From NCBI GenBank assembly GCA_009930475.1, contig RZYC01000043.1:1-33458 (forward strand): 33,458 nucleotides of DNA. Reading direction: 5' to 3'. A program made the position numbers and the translations under genes. Under the pieces are notes generated by a model. That model worked only from the letters and a program-made list of their open reading frames with translations. It ran no database searches and was not told the DNA's origin. The stretch comes from Spartobacteria bacterium (GTDB lineage: Bacteria; Verrucomicrobiota; Kiritimatiellia; RZYC01). Below are positions 15,580-24,888 of this stretch, in pieces; position 1 is the first letter of the stretch, and each line of letters opens with the position of its first letter.

Positions 15580-18194
15580 ATAAAAGCAAGAGAGACTGCG
15601 GCAAAGATGCGGATGCGGTGGCTCTGGCGATCCTCGATAAACGTAACCGGGCATTTCGCGTTATTTACGATACGGTTGTGCAGGTAGAAGGCGAGTCTGG
15701 CCGGCGAATCCACGAAATCCTTTGCAGGAACCTGAGAAAATTATGTAAAGCGGAATGGGCTTCCATTGCATTATGTGATCAGGAAAAGGGGTTTATGCGG
15801 CTGGAGGCCTTTGATCCGGGAAAGACGCAATGCAACCCGCCTGCCAAGCTGGGTACATATATTGATCTGCCTAAGGAGGTCATCGCACACTATGCGGATG
15901 AGCATATCAGGGAATGCGAAGGGAAAGCGAACTGCCCGATCGGGTGCTTTTGTCAATATCTTCTTGCACCGCAGAACACGGAGGGCATGGGACGCTGCTA
16001 TCGCCTTTCTTATGTACGGGATCGCGAATTAGTGGCCTGCGCCATGATTCAGCTGCCTGTGGGCGAATCCATCAAACTCAAGGATTTGATTGAAGTCTAC
16101 CTCAGCACCGCCGGCACTATTTTGCAGCGTATCCGCGCTGTGGAAGAACTGGAAAAGCATCGTGCACATCTGGATGAACTCGTTAAGGAGCGGACGAGAG
16201 AACTGCAGCAGACGGTCGTTGCGTTGGAAAAATCGAAAAATGCTGCGGAGGCCGCAAATGTGGCAAAGAGTCAGTTTCTGGCCAATATGAGTCATGAACT
16301 GCGTACGCCGATGAACGGTGTGCTGGGTATGCTCAGCGTGTTGCTTGCGACCGATCTGCAGGGTGTGCAGAAGCAATATGCGTCTACGGCCTTTAGCAGC
16401 GCGGAAGTACTGCTTTCTTTGTTGAACGATATACTAGATCTGTCAAAAATAGAAGCCGGGCGTCTTACGCTTGATTGCATCGACTTTGATTTAACCAAGC
16501 TGCTGGATGACTTTGCGCAGGCTCTGGCCGTAAAGGCCTTTGAAAAGAATATCGAGTTCATTTGTGCTGCGGATCCAGCGGTGACAACTCGGCTGCATGG
16601 CGACCCGGGACGTATTCGGCAGATCTTGATGAATCTTGCCGGCAACGCGGTTAAATTTACCTCTCAGGGTGAAGTTTTCGTCTACGTGACGGTGGAAGAA
16701 GAGGACGACGAGCAGTGTATGCTTCGGTTCACTGTTCGTGACTCGGGAATGGGCATTGCAAAGGAAAAGCAGGCTGTTATTTTCGAACGCTTTGAGCAGG
16801 CCGATGGAACGGCCACCCGTAAATTTGGGGGTACAGGACTTGGATTAGCTATTGCCCGTCAGCTGTCTGAAATGATGGATGGGGCCATTGGTGTTGAAAG
16901 TGTGGAGGGGAAAGGATCTACATTTTGGTTTACTGCCCGTCTGAAGAAGCAGTTTAAAGCGGCTGATTGCAGAACAATCGAAGACTATTTCTTGGAAGAC
17001 TCCCGGCTGTTGGTCGTTGATGACAATGCAACCAATCGCGAGGTTTTGCATGTTATGCTTAAAAATTGGGGTGCCCGCCATGTTATGTTGGCATCGGATG
17101 GCGAGGAAGCACTTCAAATGTTACGGCAGGGGCTGGCAGAGAATAACCCCTTTAACATTGCCATTCTTGATATGCAGATGCCGCGCATGGACGGGGCGAC
17201 TCTAGGTAAAATAATCAAGTCTGATGCCTCGCTGCATGACACGGTGTTAATGATGCTCACATCCATCGGTCACAGTACTGACCTCGTTTGCTTTGAAACC
17301 GATATTTTTGCTTCCATCTTGCATAAGCCTATTCGAATTCATGAGTTGCAGTCCGAAATATATGGATGTCTGAAGGGGGAATCACATCGCCCTGCGGCAC
17401 CGCCCCCGGAAAGAGATCCCGTGCCGGGCACTGGCATATCCATATTGCTGGCAGAAGATAACCCGACCAATCAGCTTGTGGCCATGGGCATTCTTGAAAA
17501 CAGTGGATTTGCTGTAACGGCCGTGAACAATGGCTTGGAAGCGGTGCAGGCTTTGGAAAAAAACCGCTATGACCTTGTGCTGATGGATATACAAATGCCG
17601 GTTCTGGACGGTCTGACTGCCACAAAGCAAATTCGTGGAGGGGAAACGGCCGCCCTGAATGATGCGGTTCCCATTATCGCTATGACGGCTCATGCCTTTC
17701 AGGAGGATCGCGATGCCTGTACTGAGGCAGGCATGAATGACTATGTGTCAAAACCTGTGTCGCCCAGTATCCTCCTCGACACGATACAGCGTTGGCTTCC
17801 CAACCGCACTACGACGTCTCGGGCATCCGCAACGATCGAACTCATGGGTGAGAAATGGGTGGGTGTTTCCAGCTTTGACGTGTCTGTCCTGCTGGCCAAT
17901 TCTATGAATCAGCAATCATTGGCCACGCGTATTATGGATAGTTTTATTAGCGAAATGCCTAATAAACTGGGCGTGATTCGTTCTGGCATTGAAAATAAGG
18001 CGCCCGCTGCCGCTGCAGGGACTGCCGCGATGATTGCATCGGCGTCAACCCATGTTTCCGCAGCCAAATGCGCTGTTATCGCCAACGAGCTGGAGCAGCA
18101 GTTGAAGAAAAATAATCTGGCCACTGCAACCGAACTGCTGGGTGCCCTTTTTGCTGAATTCGACGTTGTTGTTTGTCTTAGCAAAGGAGGTTAG
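15576..18194 (+). CDS. Hybrid sensor histidine kinase with Cys-rich GAF-like input and degenerate HPt
   Basis: The 872-residue protein has a GAF-like input domain (about 25-185) with a cysteine cluster (Cys114, 120, 124, 126, 141), then a coiled coil (187-230). HisKA follows with phospho-acceptor His240 in [10 protein letters not shown], then HATPase_c with Asn357, Asp389 (DSGMGIA) and GGTGLGLAI. Receiver 1 has Asp532 and Lys584; receiver 2 has Asp671, Thr704 and Lys727. A C-terminal HPt-like helical region (about 765-872) aligns at its histidine site to Ala818. No membrane segment is seen, so it is cytoplasmic. Coupling by ATGA to the yeeE genes suggests it senses sulfur or redox state. No response regulator gene is adjacent. 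Confidence 0.9.
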   Translation: MNKSKRDCGKDADAVALAILDKRNRAFRVIYDTVVQVEGESGRRIHEILCRNLRKLCKAEWASIALCDQEKGFMRLEAFDPGKTQCNPPAKLGTYIDLPKEVIAHYADEHIRECEGKANCPIGCFCQYLLAPQNTEGMGRCYRLSYVRDRELVACAMIQLPVGESIKLKDLIEVYLSTAGTILQRIRAVEELEKHRAHLDELVKERTRELQQTVVALEKSKNAAEAANVAKSQFLANMSHELRTPMNGVLGMLSVLLATDLQGVQKQYASTAFSSAEVLLSLLNDILDLSKIEAGRLTLDCIDFDLTKLLDDFAQALAVKAFEKNIEFICAADPAVTTRLHGDPGRIRQILMNLAGNAVKFTSQGEVFVYVTVEEEDDEQCMLRFTVRDSGMGIAKEKQAVIFERFEQADGTATRKFGGTGLGLAIARQLSEMMDGAIGVESVEGKGSTFWFTARLKKQFKAADCRTIEDYFLEDSRLLVVDDNATNREVLHVMLKNWGARHVMLASDGEEALQMLRQGLAENNPFNIAILDMQMPRMDGATLGKIIKSDASLHDTVLMMLTSIGHSTDLVCFETDIFASILHKPIRIHELQSEIYGCLKGESHRPAAPPPERDPVPGTGISILLAEDNPTNQLVAMGILENSGFAVTAVNNGLEAVQALEKNRYDLVLMDIQMPVLDGLTATKQIRGGETAALNDAVPIIAMTAHAFQEDRDACTEAGMNDYVSKPVSPSILLDTIQRWLPNRTTTSRASATIELMGEKWVGVSSFDVSVLLANSMNQQSLATRIMDSFISEMPNKLGVIRSGIENKAPAAAAGTAAMIASASTHVSAAKCAVIANELEQQLKKNNLATATELLGALFAEFDVVVCLSKGG

Positions 18195-18937
18195 TGCGGC
18201 GCTTCTACCCCGAGAGGGTGGCGCTTCAGTGCCAGCGCAAAGAGGTAGGGATAGTCAGAACGCAGATGGATCATATAGTTCAGCCACTGTATACTTAAAC
18301 GCTCGTAAACCCGCGTGATATCCCCTTCCAGATGCGTTCGATCCGCCAGATCCATCACCGCGAGATCCTGTCGGAAGGTTAGCTCATCAATGAGATGAAA
18401 TACCGCGAGCAGGACGTCGGAAAAGGCTTCGTGTTCCAGCAGGTTGGGATTTTCCAGCAGCCGTAGCAGAAAATCACGCTTATTCCTTAGGAACTCGCGT
18501 AATTCAAGCCAGTCGAGCTGACTCGCATCCATGTCATAGGCGTGCTGTAGCAGTATGTATTTCATCCTTTTGCGGTTGGCCTCTTTCCAGTCCGGAAGAC
18601 GACTCAGCTGTTCCGATACATTGGCTCGCTGGCGGTCTACGCAAGACAGACGGTAGAGTAACTCCGTTCCTGTTTCAGTGAAAAAAATCCCGATAATCAT
18701 ATTCATCTTGTTCAGACGTAAACGCTTTTCTCTCGATTCAAGAAGGTCATGAATGATGATTGTCACAAGCAGGACTTCAATGAAGACAAAGGCAATATCC
18801 CCGATCAGATAGAGAAAAATATGATGCAGATCATGAAAAATGGTGTAGTGGATAACGTAAAAAAGCGTCGATAGCGCAATCATCGCCAGTGCCAGTGCTA
18901 TTTGGCCGGTATGTTCTTTTCGCTTACTTTGTTTCAT
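18191..18937 (-). CDS. Two-helix membrane protein of unknown function
   Basis: A 248-residue protein with a basic start, two membrane helices (about 11-30 and 38-64), and a long, charged, mainly helical cytoplasmic domain with leucine-rich pieces ([19 protein letters not shown]). No named domain is recognised. It starts 16 bp after cysK on the same strand and is probably cotranscribed. Its TAA overlaps the TAG of the kinase gene on the opposite strand within the bases TTAG, leaving no room for a terminator between the convergent genes. Confidence 0.75.
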   Translation of the reverse strand: MKQSKRKEHTGQIALALAMIALSTLFYVIHYTIFHDLHHIFLYLIGDIAFVFIEVLLVTIIIHDLLESREKRLRLNKMNMIIGIFFTETGTELLYRLSCVDRQRANVSEQLSRLPDWKEANRKRMKYILLQHAYDMDASQLDWLELREFLRNKRDFLLRLLENPNLLEHEAFSDVLLAVFHLIDELTFRQDLAVMDLADRTHLEGDITRVYERLSIQWLNYMIHLRSDYPYLFALALKRHPLGVEAPH

Positions 18938-18953
18938 AACCCACCGTTATCCC

Positions 18954-19841
18954 TTACATGAGTGCCGTGCTGAAATAACGTTCTGCCCGATCAGGAAGAA
19001 CCGTCGCTATATGGCCTTGTACCGTGTTTGCTAATTGGCGGGCCGCCCAGACATTTGCCCCCGATGATATGCCGACCAGCAGTCCTGAATCTCTGCCCAG
19101 CTGGCGCGTGGTTTCAATCGCATCTGCATCTGTTACTTCGATGACATCATCTACCAGTGCCGGATCAAGAATCGCTGGTATAAAGCCATCGCCGATGCCT
19201 TGAATCTGATGCAACCCCGGTTCGTGCCCCAGCAGTGCCGATACATTTTTGGGTTCCACTGCGATGATTTTCACGCCGGGACGATGTTCCCGTAAAAAGG
19301 TGCCAATGCCCTGCAGGGTGCCTCCGCTGCCTACCCCTGCAACAAAACAGTCAATATCCCCGGACATCTGTCGCCATAACTCATGCGCCGTTTCTTCATA
19401 ATGCGCTCGCCAGTTGCATGGATTTTCAAATTGCTGTGGTACAAATACACGCGGATCGCTTTTGCGAATGGACTCGACCGCTTCAATGGCTCCTGCAAGG
19501 CTTTTCTCCGCCGGGGTTAAAACCAGTTCTGCTCCCAGCGTGCGGATCAGTTTCTTCCGCTCCTCACTCATATTCTCCGGCATGACGATGATCACTTTTA
19601 AGCCTTTAATTCGCCCCACCAGTGCCAGCCCGATGCCTGTGTTGCCCGATGTGGGCTCCGCGATAATGGTGTCAGGATGAATAAGTCCATCACGTTCTGC
19701 TCCCTCGATCATCGCCAATGCTACGCGATCTTTTATACTGCCGCCGGGATTTAAAAATTCGGCTTTGGCATATATTGGTTCATTTTTGAGGCGTAAAAGC
19801 GGGGTGTTCCCTATCAGGTCTAAAATATTATCTGTAAGCAT
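18954..19841 (-). CDS. cysK: Cysteine synthase (O-acetylserine sulfhydrylase)
   Basis: A PLP enzyme making L-cysteine from O-acetylserine and sulfide. The 295-residue protein has the PLP lysine in NPGGSIKDR (Lys37), the substrate loop TSGNTGIG, the phosphate-binding loop GVGSGGTLQG and the ending region GISSGANV. It is slightly shorter than E. coli CysK (323). It lies close to the tusA-yeeE operon on the other strand, consistent with a local sulfur-assimilation neighbourhood. It follows yceH by 67 bp. The RBS is weak. Confidence 0.93.
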   Translation of the reverse strand: MLTDNILDLIGNTPLLRLKNEPIYAKAEFLNPGGSIKDRVALAMIEGAERDGLIHPDTIIAEPTSGNTGIGLALVGRIKGLKVIIVMPENMSEERKKLIRTLGAELVLTPAEKSLAGAIEAVESIRKSDPRVFVPQQFENPCNWRAHYEETAHELWRQMSGDIDCFVAGVGSGGTLQGIGTFLREHRPGVKIIAVEPKNVSALLGHEPGLHQIQGIGDGFIPAILDPALVDDVIEVTDADAIETTRQLGRDSGLLVGISSGANVWAARQLANTVQGHIATVLPDRAERYFSTALM

Positions 19842-19908
19842 GCGTAAATTCCGTTGAGTTGATATTTATGCAAAAAATAGACCCGCAGTTTAAATGGTCA
19901 AGAAACAA

Positions 19909-20586
19909 TCAGGAGAATTGATCCCGGAATGCATCAAATGCCGCTTTTAATTCATCGATCTGCTGTTTTAATGTGCTGATTTCTTGCTCCAGTAGCGCAA
20001 TACGGTCTTTTTCTTCTTCAGCCGTGTGATAAGGCGTCTCCTCCGCATCCATGCGAGAAGAAGCATCTTCCTCCTCTTCGTCTATTTCACCGCCGAAAAG
20101 ATGTATCCAACGGGCTTCTCTGCGCCCTGTCTGAACCGGAAGCTGTTTGACAAAGCACTCTTCCCTTGCGCTCATCAGCGACGAAAGAGCGGTGTCCACC
20201 GTAGATATGTCTGGAAAGTCTGCCATGCGCGAGCAGCGCCCGCGCAGTTCACCTGGCGTTTGTGGTCCCCTCAAAAATAATTCACTCAGTACCGCCAGTT
20301 CTTCCGGCGACAAGCCATACTGCTCATCCAGCGTATGCATAAATTTGGGAACGCGACTTCCGCTGGCAGAAAACAGGCAGCTGAGATGATGGTTGACCCG
20401 CAGATTATCTAATGCCCGCTTTACTGCCTTGTCATACAGCTCCATGACTGGCTGACGATTGGATTTCTGATTGCACGCCGCCACCAGCGCGTTGATTGTC
20501 ATCGGATAATAATCCGGTGTTGTCATGGCTTTCTCGATCAGGCATCCCAGAATCCGCACTTCTTCCGTGGTTAATGTAGGCAGCAT
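19909..20586 (-). CDS. YceH-like (DUF480) protein
   Basis: A 225-residue member of the DUF480/YceH family, with two winged-helix-like domains and unknown function. Family features include LTTEEVRILGCLIEKAMTTPDYYPMTINALV, ACNQKSNRQPVM, and in the second half LSPEELAVLSELFLRGPQTPGELRGR. The protein ends with an acidic linker (DEEEEDASS) and a coiled coil (about 190-222). AAGGAG precedes the ATG. It is 36 bp downstream of the carbamate kinase gene in a minus-strand run. Confidence 0.88.
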   Translation of the reverse strand: MLPTLTTEEVRILGCLIEKAMTTPDYYPMTINALVAACNQKSNRQPVMELYDKAVKRALDNLRVNHHLSCLFSASGSRVPKFMHTLDEQYGLSPEELAVLSELFLRGPQTPGELRGRCSRMADFPDISTVDTALSSLMSAREECFVKQLPVQTGRREARWIHLFGGEIDEEEEDASSRMDAEETPYHTAEEEKDRIALLEQEISTLKQQIDELKAAFDAFRDQFS

Positions 20587-20622
20587 GACTGATGGCTCCT
20601 TTCTTCCTGATTAGTGACTCAT

Positions 20623-21570
20623 TCAAGGCACAATCGTTGTACCGTTTTTCCCTCGCACGGCAGCCAGTATCAGATGCGGCTGTGTAATAATGACGCGCTT
20701 TCCACCCTTTTCCAAATACGCAAGGGCTGCCTCTATTTTAGGTTTCATGCTTCCGGAGGCAAACTGGCCTTCCGCCAGATAGCGTTTCGCTTCCGACACA
20801 GTCATCTGATCGATTCCCCGTTGCTGTGGTTTTCCAAAATCTACAGCTACTTTATCCACCGCCGTGGATATAACAAATAGGTCGGCCTGCAGTTCATGCG
20901 CCAGTAAACTCGTCGCTAAATCTTTATCCACCACGGCTCCGCATCCTGCCAGTTCTCCCGATGCCAAACGCAAAACCGGAATACCTCCTCCGCCTCCAGC
21001 AATAACTAGCACCCCCTGGTTTATCAGGTTGCGGATGGTCGGCAGCTCAATAATTTCCAATGGTGCCGGCGACGGAACGACCCGCCGCCATCCCCGCCCC
21101 GCATCTTCCGTTAAAGTCCATCCGCAGTTCGCTTCATAGTCGCGAGCTTCCGATTCCGTATAAAAAGAGCCCACCGGCTTGCTCGGACTGACAAACGACG
21201 GATCATCCTCGGAAACCACCACCTGTGTGACCATGGCTACGATGTCCTTTTTAAGACCTTTCGCGGTCAGTGCATTGCCCAATGTCTGCGCCAGCTGATA
21301 GCCAATCGATCCCTGTGTATCCGCCACACATATTTCCAGTGGTACTTCGTGCAGCGTTTTCTTCGCCAGTTCCGACCGTAAAAGGATAAATCCCACCTGC
21401 GGGCCGTTTCCGTGTGTCACCACAACATCATAACCCTCCACAACAAGGTCGGCGATGTGATTGGCTGTATTTCCTGCCGCATGATATTGATCCAGAACCG
21501 TCATATGTTTTGCATCTTGGATCAGCGAATTTCCACCAATGGCGATAATAGCTAATGGTTTGTTTTTCAT
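20623..21570 (-). CDS. arcC: Carbamate kinase
   Basis: Carbamate kinase reversibly makes ATP and carbamate from carbamoyl phosphate and ADP, usually in arginine deiminase or similar fermentative pathways. The 315-residue protein has AIGGNSL at the start, VVTHGNGPQVG, DTQGSIGYQLAQ, VIAGGGGGIPV, VVDKDLATSLLA and the closing FASGSMKPKIEAA. The ATG at 21570 is preferred over an in-frame TTG 12 bp upstream because GAGCAGG lies just ahead. No arginine deiminase or ornithine carbamoyltransferase gene is nearby, so its carbamoyl phosphate source is not visible. Confidence 0.93.
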   Translation of the reverse strand: MKNKPLAIIAIGGNSLIQDAKHMTVLDQYHAAGNTANHIADLVVEGYDVVVTHGNGPQVGFILLRSELAKKTLHEVPLEICVADTQGSIGYQLAQTLGNALTAKGLKKDIVAMVTQVVVSEDDPSFVSPSKPVGSFYTESEARDYEANCGWTLTEDAGRGWRRVVPSPAPLEIIELPTIRNLINQGVLVIAGGGGGIPVLRLASGELAGCGAVVDKDLATSLLAHELQADLFVISTAVDKVAVDFGKPQQRGIDQMTVSEAKRYLAEGQFASGSMKPKIEAALAYLEKGGKRVIITQPHLILAAVRGKNGTTIVP

Positions 21571-21593
21571 ATACCTGCTCAATTTATCTGTTT

Positions 21594-22535
21594 TTACGTA
21601 TTCCTGCCCACATCACGAATGGCATATAGCGCATTCCAGTCTCCCTTCACTTTGCGCCCGCCTGATTCCCTGTGTGGTCCAAAGAAATCTTTGTTCTCCT
21701 TGAAAAAGGCTTCCACAAATTTTTGCCCGCCCAAAACCTGGCCATCTGTGAAATAACGGCTTCGACAGAGCAGTCTTTCTGCCGGCATCGCTCCTTTCTC
21801 TCCATCACCCTCAGCATATGTCAGCACTTTTTTAAAGTACCGTGTCGATTCCCGCAGCCAATCCCGTTTCGCTCCTGCCCCGAAAGTAGCTCCTTTTTGT
21901 ACCATCACTTCAATAATGCCGTCACGAGCCCGCATACCGCCCCCGGCAGCCTCGCCAAATCCGCAAAATCGGTACTCAGAAGGATCTGTAACGATCCCCG
22001 CCCGTACCGGGTTCATCTCAATGTACGCTGCTACTGTGCGCAGCACTTCGCCATCCTCCACCAATACACTCTTAAACCGTTCTTCCCATAATGTCCCCTT
22101 GCGTCCGTGTGTACGATTATACCAAAACGAAAAGCGATGTTTCAGAGTTTTCATGAAATCACTAATGTCATGCATACGCTTGGTATAACGTAACTTGTCA
22201 CATATAACCGCTTCCCTGTTCCCCATTTCTTCCCAAAATGACCACCTCGTCAGGATTTCATCCATTTCCCCCTCTGTATACAGCGACTGCATCCGCGCCA
22301 GCAATTCATCTTCGCCCACCACTGAATCCTGATCTGGTTCTTCTAGCAGTAAATGTATATGATTTGACATCAGCGCATACGTCAAAACTCGTACTCCGCT
22401 AAATCCTTCCACGCGCCGTATCAGCTGGTGCATATGCATCTTCTCCGCCTCACCCAGTAACCACTGTCGCCCGACAATTCGAGTCATGCAATGGTAATAA
22501 GCCAGCGGTCTCCGTTTAATTCTGCGTCGTCTCAT
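21594..22535 (-). CDS. REP-associated tyrosine transposase (RAYT) 2, Y1_Tnp family
   Basis: A close relative of the gene at 6157-7122, similar over its full length. From ATG 22535 it has 313 residues with RRRRIKR, YYHCMTR, the HIH triad in MSNHIHLLLEEP, the tyrosine in HRFSFWYNR, GTLWEERFKSVLVE and AAYIEMNPVRAGI, plus the same C-terminal FTDGQVLGGQKFVEAFF block. All catalytic residues are intact. The frame is open to 22610, but that extension has no counterpart in RAYT 1. A GTGACAG element lies upstream at 22590-22600. The stop is 23 bp from arcC on the same strand. Confidence 0.9.
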   Translation of the reverse strand: MRRRRIKRRPLAYYHCMTRIVGRQWLLGEAEKMHMHQLIRRVEGFSGVRVLTYALMSNHIHLLLEEPDQDSVVGEDELLARMQSLYTEGEMDEILTRWSFWEEMGNREAVICDKLRYTKRMHDISDFMKTLKHRFSFWYNRTHGRKGTLWEERFKSVLVEDGEVLRTVAAYIEMNPVRAGIVTDPSEYRFCGFGEAAGGGMRARDGIIEVMVQKGATFGAGAKRDWLRESTRYFKKVLTYAEGDGEKGAMPAERLLCRSRYFTDGQVLGGQKFVEAFFKENKDFFGPHRESGGRKVKGDWNALYAIRDVGRNT

Positions 22536-22564
22536 AATGGGGAATATTAAACCCTCTGCACGTA

Positions 22565-22600
22565 GCAATGTCAAGCAATAAGTAAATATGTGACTGTCAC
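22565..22600 (-). repeat. RAYT-associated GTGACAG element ahead of RAYT 2
   Basis: Read on the minus strand, GTGACAGTCAC (a palindromic 11-mer at 22600-22590) is followed by TTGACA, with 19 nt between the end of GTGACAG and TTGACA. The solo copy at 25791 has the same 19-nt spacing to TTGACT, and RAYT 1 has a shorter version. Confidence 0.55.
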
Positions 22601-22663
22601 TATATATCATTTGCTTTTTTGAATTTATTCGCTATCATCGTCGAAAAGCTGAAAGGTGAGGTT

Positions 22664-23734
22664 ATGTCGAATGTATATTATCAGCGAGTTGATTTGAAAA
22701 CGCCTGTGGATACGATTCAACGTATCACGCGTAAGTTGCTCGAAACCGTTGTTGAAAAAGAGCACGTCACTCTTGAGCATGCTATTCCTCTAAAGGTTCA
22801 TTTTGGTGAAAAGGGAAATACGACGTTTATCCGGTCAGACAATTATCAAGGTATTGTCGATTATCTGAGGGAAAGGAATATCGAATCTTCGTATATTGAA
22901 ACCTTGGTCATGTATGGTGGGCAACGACATCGCAAGGATCTGCACCTGAAAATAGCTGAAGAGCATGGTTTCACGCAGCTGCCTATTATTATCGCTGACG
23001 GGGAGCAGGGCGAGGCGTTTGCTGAAGTAGAGATTAATCAAAAACATTTCGAGAGCTGCAAGATTGGTAAGGCGTTTCTTGATTATCGTCAGATGATTGT
23101 TTTGTCTCACTTCAAAGGGCATACGATGGCCGGATTTGGCGGAGCGATCAAGCAGCTTTCGATGGGATGTGCGGCGAAGGGGGGAAAGATGGCTATGCAC
23201 ATGGGGATTAAACCGCATATCGTGAATCGTAAATGTAAGAAATGCAATTTGTGCCAAACGGGCTGTAACGCGGATGCCATCACCATTGGTAAACGGTCTT
23301 TTATCGATCATGAAAAATGTATGGGGTGCGGTGCTTGTGTCTCGCTCTGTCCGCACAAGGCTGTATCTATTATCACGGTAAAGGGACTTCTGCGTTTTGC
23401 TGGTTTCGGAAACTGTTTCACAGAAAAGCTGGTTGAATATGCCTATGCGGCACAAAAAGATAAACGAAATATATACATTAATTTTGCCATGAATATTACT
23501 GAAGGTTGCGATTGCTTGCCCCGGAAGATGAAATTGCTCATGGATGATATTGGTGTTTTTATTTCTACTGATCCTGTTGCTATCGATAAGGCGTGTTATG
23601 ACTTAATTTATCAGGCAGGTAAAAAATTCAGAGGGGTAACACAGTTTGAATATGCGGAAAAAATTGGTTTAGGTTCGACCGCGTATCAATTGATTGATTT
23701 GCAGGACTTGTGTGTGTGGGTGGGGAGGAGTTGA
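22664..23734 (+). CDS. DUF362 protein with two [4Fe-4S] ferredoxin motifs
   Basis: A 356-residue protein of the DUF362 family of iron-sulfur proteins with unknown substrate. The N-terminal and C-terminal parts form the DUF362 domain (KVHFGEKGNTTFI, SHFKGHTMAGFGGAIKQL, STDPVAIDKACYDLI). Inserted between them are two ferredoxin clusters: Cys191/194/197/201 and Cys219/222/225/229 with following Pro. A redox role in the cytoplasm is inferred. The ATG at 22664 has AAAGGTGAGG before it; the longer frame starts near 22619 without an RBS. It is divergent from RAYT 2 and convergent with the aldolase gene. Confidence 0.9.
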   Translation: MSNVYYQRVDLKTPVDTIQRITRKLLETVVEKEHVTLEHAIPLKVHFGEKGNTTFIRSDNYQGIVDYLRERNIESSYIETLVMYGGQRHRKDLHLKIAEEHGFTQLPIIIADGEQGEAFAEVEINQKHFESCKIGKAFLDYRQMIVLSHFKGHTMAGFGGAIKQLSMGCAAKGGKMAMHMGIKPHIVNRKCKKCNLCQTGCNADAITIGKRSFIDHEKCMGCGACVSLCPHKAVSIITVKGLLRFAGFGNCFTEKLVEYAYAAQKDKRNIYINFAMNITEGCDCLPRKMKLLMDDIGVFISTDPVAIDKACYDLIYQAGKKFRGVTQFEYAEKIGLGSTAYQLIDLQDLCVWVGRS

Positions 23735-23764
23735 TGTGTGATGTGTTGGTGTGGGATGACGATC

Positions 23765-23797
23765 AAAAAAAGATCCGGCAAAATGCCGGATCTTTGA
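23765..23797 (-). terminator. Rho-independent terminator, mainly for the aldolase gene
   Basis: A 12-bp perfect stem AAAGATCCGGCA (23769-23780) / TGCCGGATCTTT (23784-23795) with a 3-nt loop. On the minus strand it is followed by a run of seven T; the plus-strand side has only a short T run. Confidence 0.85.
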
Positions 23798-23817
23798 ATT
23801 AAATGATGGGCTGAAGC

Positions 23818-24888
23818 TTACAGTGAGTCTCTGCTGTTCAGGTTGTCGATGGCTGCTTCAACGCGTGCAGCCATGGTCTCTTGGCCGGCGCGGAGCCATT
23901 TGCGAGGATCGTAATACTTTTTATTTGGTTTGTCTTCGCCATCAGGATTTCCGATCTGACCCTGCAGGTAGGCTTCGTTTTTCTTGTAGTATTCCATGAC
24001 ACCTTTCCATGTAGCCCACTGGGTATCAGTGTCAATGTTCATTTTGACGACGCCGTAGCCGATGGCTTCTTTGATTTCGGCATCGGTTGAGCCTGATCCT
24101 CCGTGGAAGACGAAGTCAACGGGGCGTGCTGCGGTTTTAAATTTTTCTTCAATGTATTTCTGGGAGTTATCCAGAATTTTCGGTGTCAGCTTTACATTGC
24201 CGGGTTTGTAAACACCATGCACATTGCCAAAAGAGGCTGCAATGGTGAAAGCAGGGCTGATGGCACTGAGTTTTTCGTACGCGTAGGCCACATCTGCAGG
24301 CTGTGTGTACAGGGCGGACGTGTCAAGATGTGAGTTGTCAACACCATCTTCTTCGCCACCGGTGCAACCCAGTTCGATTTCCAGTGTCATGCCAATTTTG
24401 GCCATGCGTTCGAGGTATTTGCAGCTGATTTCTACATTTTCTTCCAGTGTTTCTTCCGACAGGTCAAGCATGTGCGAACTGAAAAGCGGTTTGCCGGTTC
24501 TTTTGAACCATTCTTCGCCTGCATCCAACAGGGCGTCGATCCAAGGCAATAATTTTTTTGCGGCGTGGTCGGTATGAAGAATGACAGGAACGCCGTAGGC
24601 TTCAGCGACAGTGTGTACGTGCTGTGCTCCGGAGATAGCGCCAAGAACCGGACCGTTTCCTTTGATGCCTTTACCTGCTGTGAAAGCGGCGCCGCCATTG
24701 GAAAACTGAATGATTACCGGAGCCTGTGCTTTGGCTGCCGCTTCGAGTACGGCGTTACAAGAATCTGTACCCACGCAGTTTACTGCGGGTAGTGCAAAAC
24801 CTTCTTCTTTAGCAATTTTGAATATCTTCTGTACGTCTTCACCGGTGACTACGCCCGGTTTAACAGCGTCGAGAATCTTCTGTGTCAT
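23818..24888 (-). CDS. fbaA: Class II fructose-bisphosphate aldolase
   Basis: A zinc aldolase that splits fructose 1,6-bisphosphate into DHAP and glyceraldehyde 3-phosphate in glycolysis and gluconeogenesis. The 356-residue protein is of the E. coli FbaA type: catalytic Asp107 and zinc ligand His108 in LHTDH, Glu172 region in EIELGCTGGEED, His224 in GNVHG, His262 in FHGGSGS, and MNIDTDTQ near the phosphate site. AAGGAG lies 8 nt before the ATG. A weak promoter candidate (TTGACT at 24977-24972, TACCTT at 24953-24948) lies upstream, and beyond that the second palindrome array. Confidence 0.95.
   Translation of the reverse strand: MTQKILDAVKPGVVTGEDVQKIFKIAKEEGFALPAVNCVGTDSCNAVLEAAAKAQAPVIIQFSNGGAAFTAGKGIKGNGPVLGAISGAQHVHTVAEAYGVPVILHTDHAAKKLLPWIDALLDAGEEWFKRTGKPLFSSHMLDLSEETLEENVEISCKYLERMAKIGMTLEIELGCTGGEEDGVDNSHLDTSALYTQPADVAYAYEKLSAISPAFTIAASFGNVHGVYKPGNVKLTPKILDNSQKYIEEKFKTAARPVDFVFHGGSGSTDAEIKEAIGYGVVKMNIDTDTQWATWKGVMEYYKKNEAYLQGQIGNPDGEDKPNKKYYDPRKWLRAGQETMAARVEAAIDNLNSRDSL

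Noticed and set aside
18184-18296. Strong Shine-Dalgarno (AAAGGAGGT) at the kinase end followed by GTG at 18194 and a 34-codon frame
   Set aside because: The frame is antisense to the membrane-protein gene, has no recognisable product, and the SD-like bases encode the kinase's last residues.
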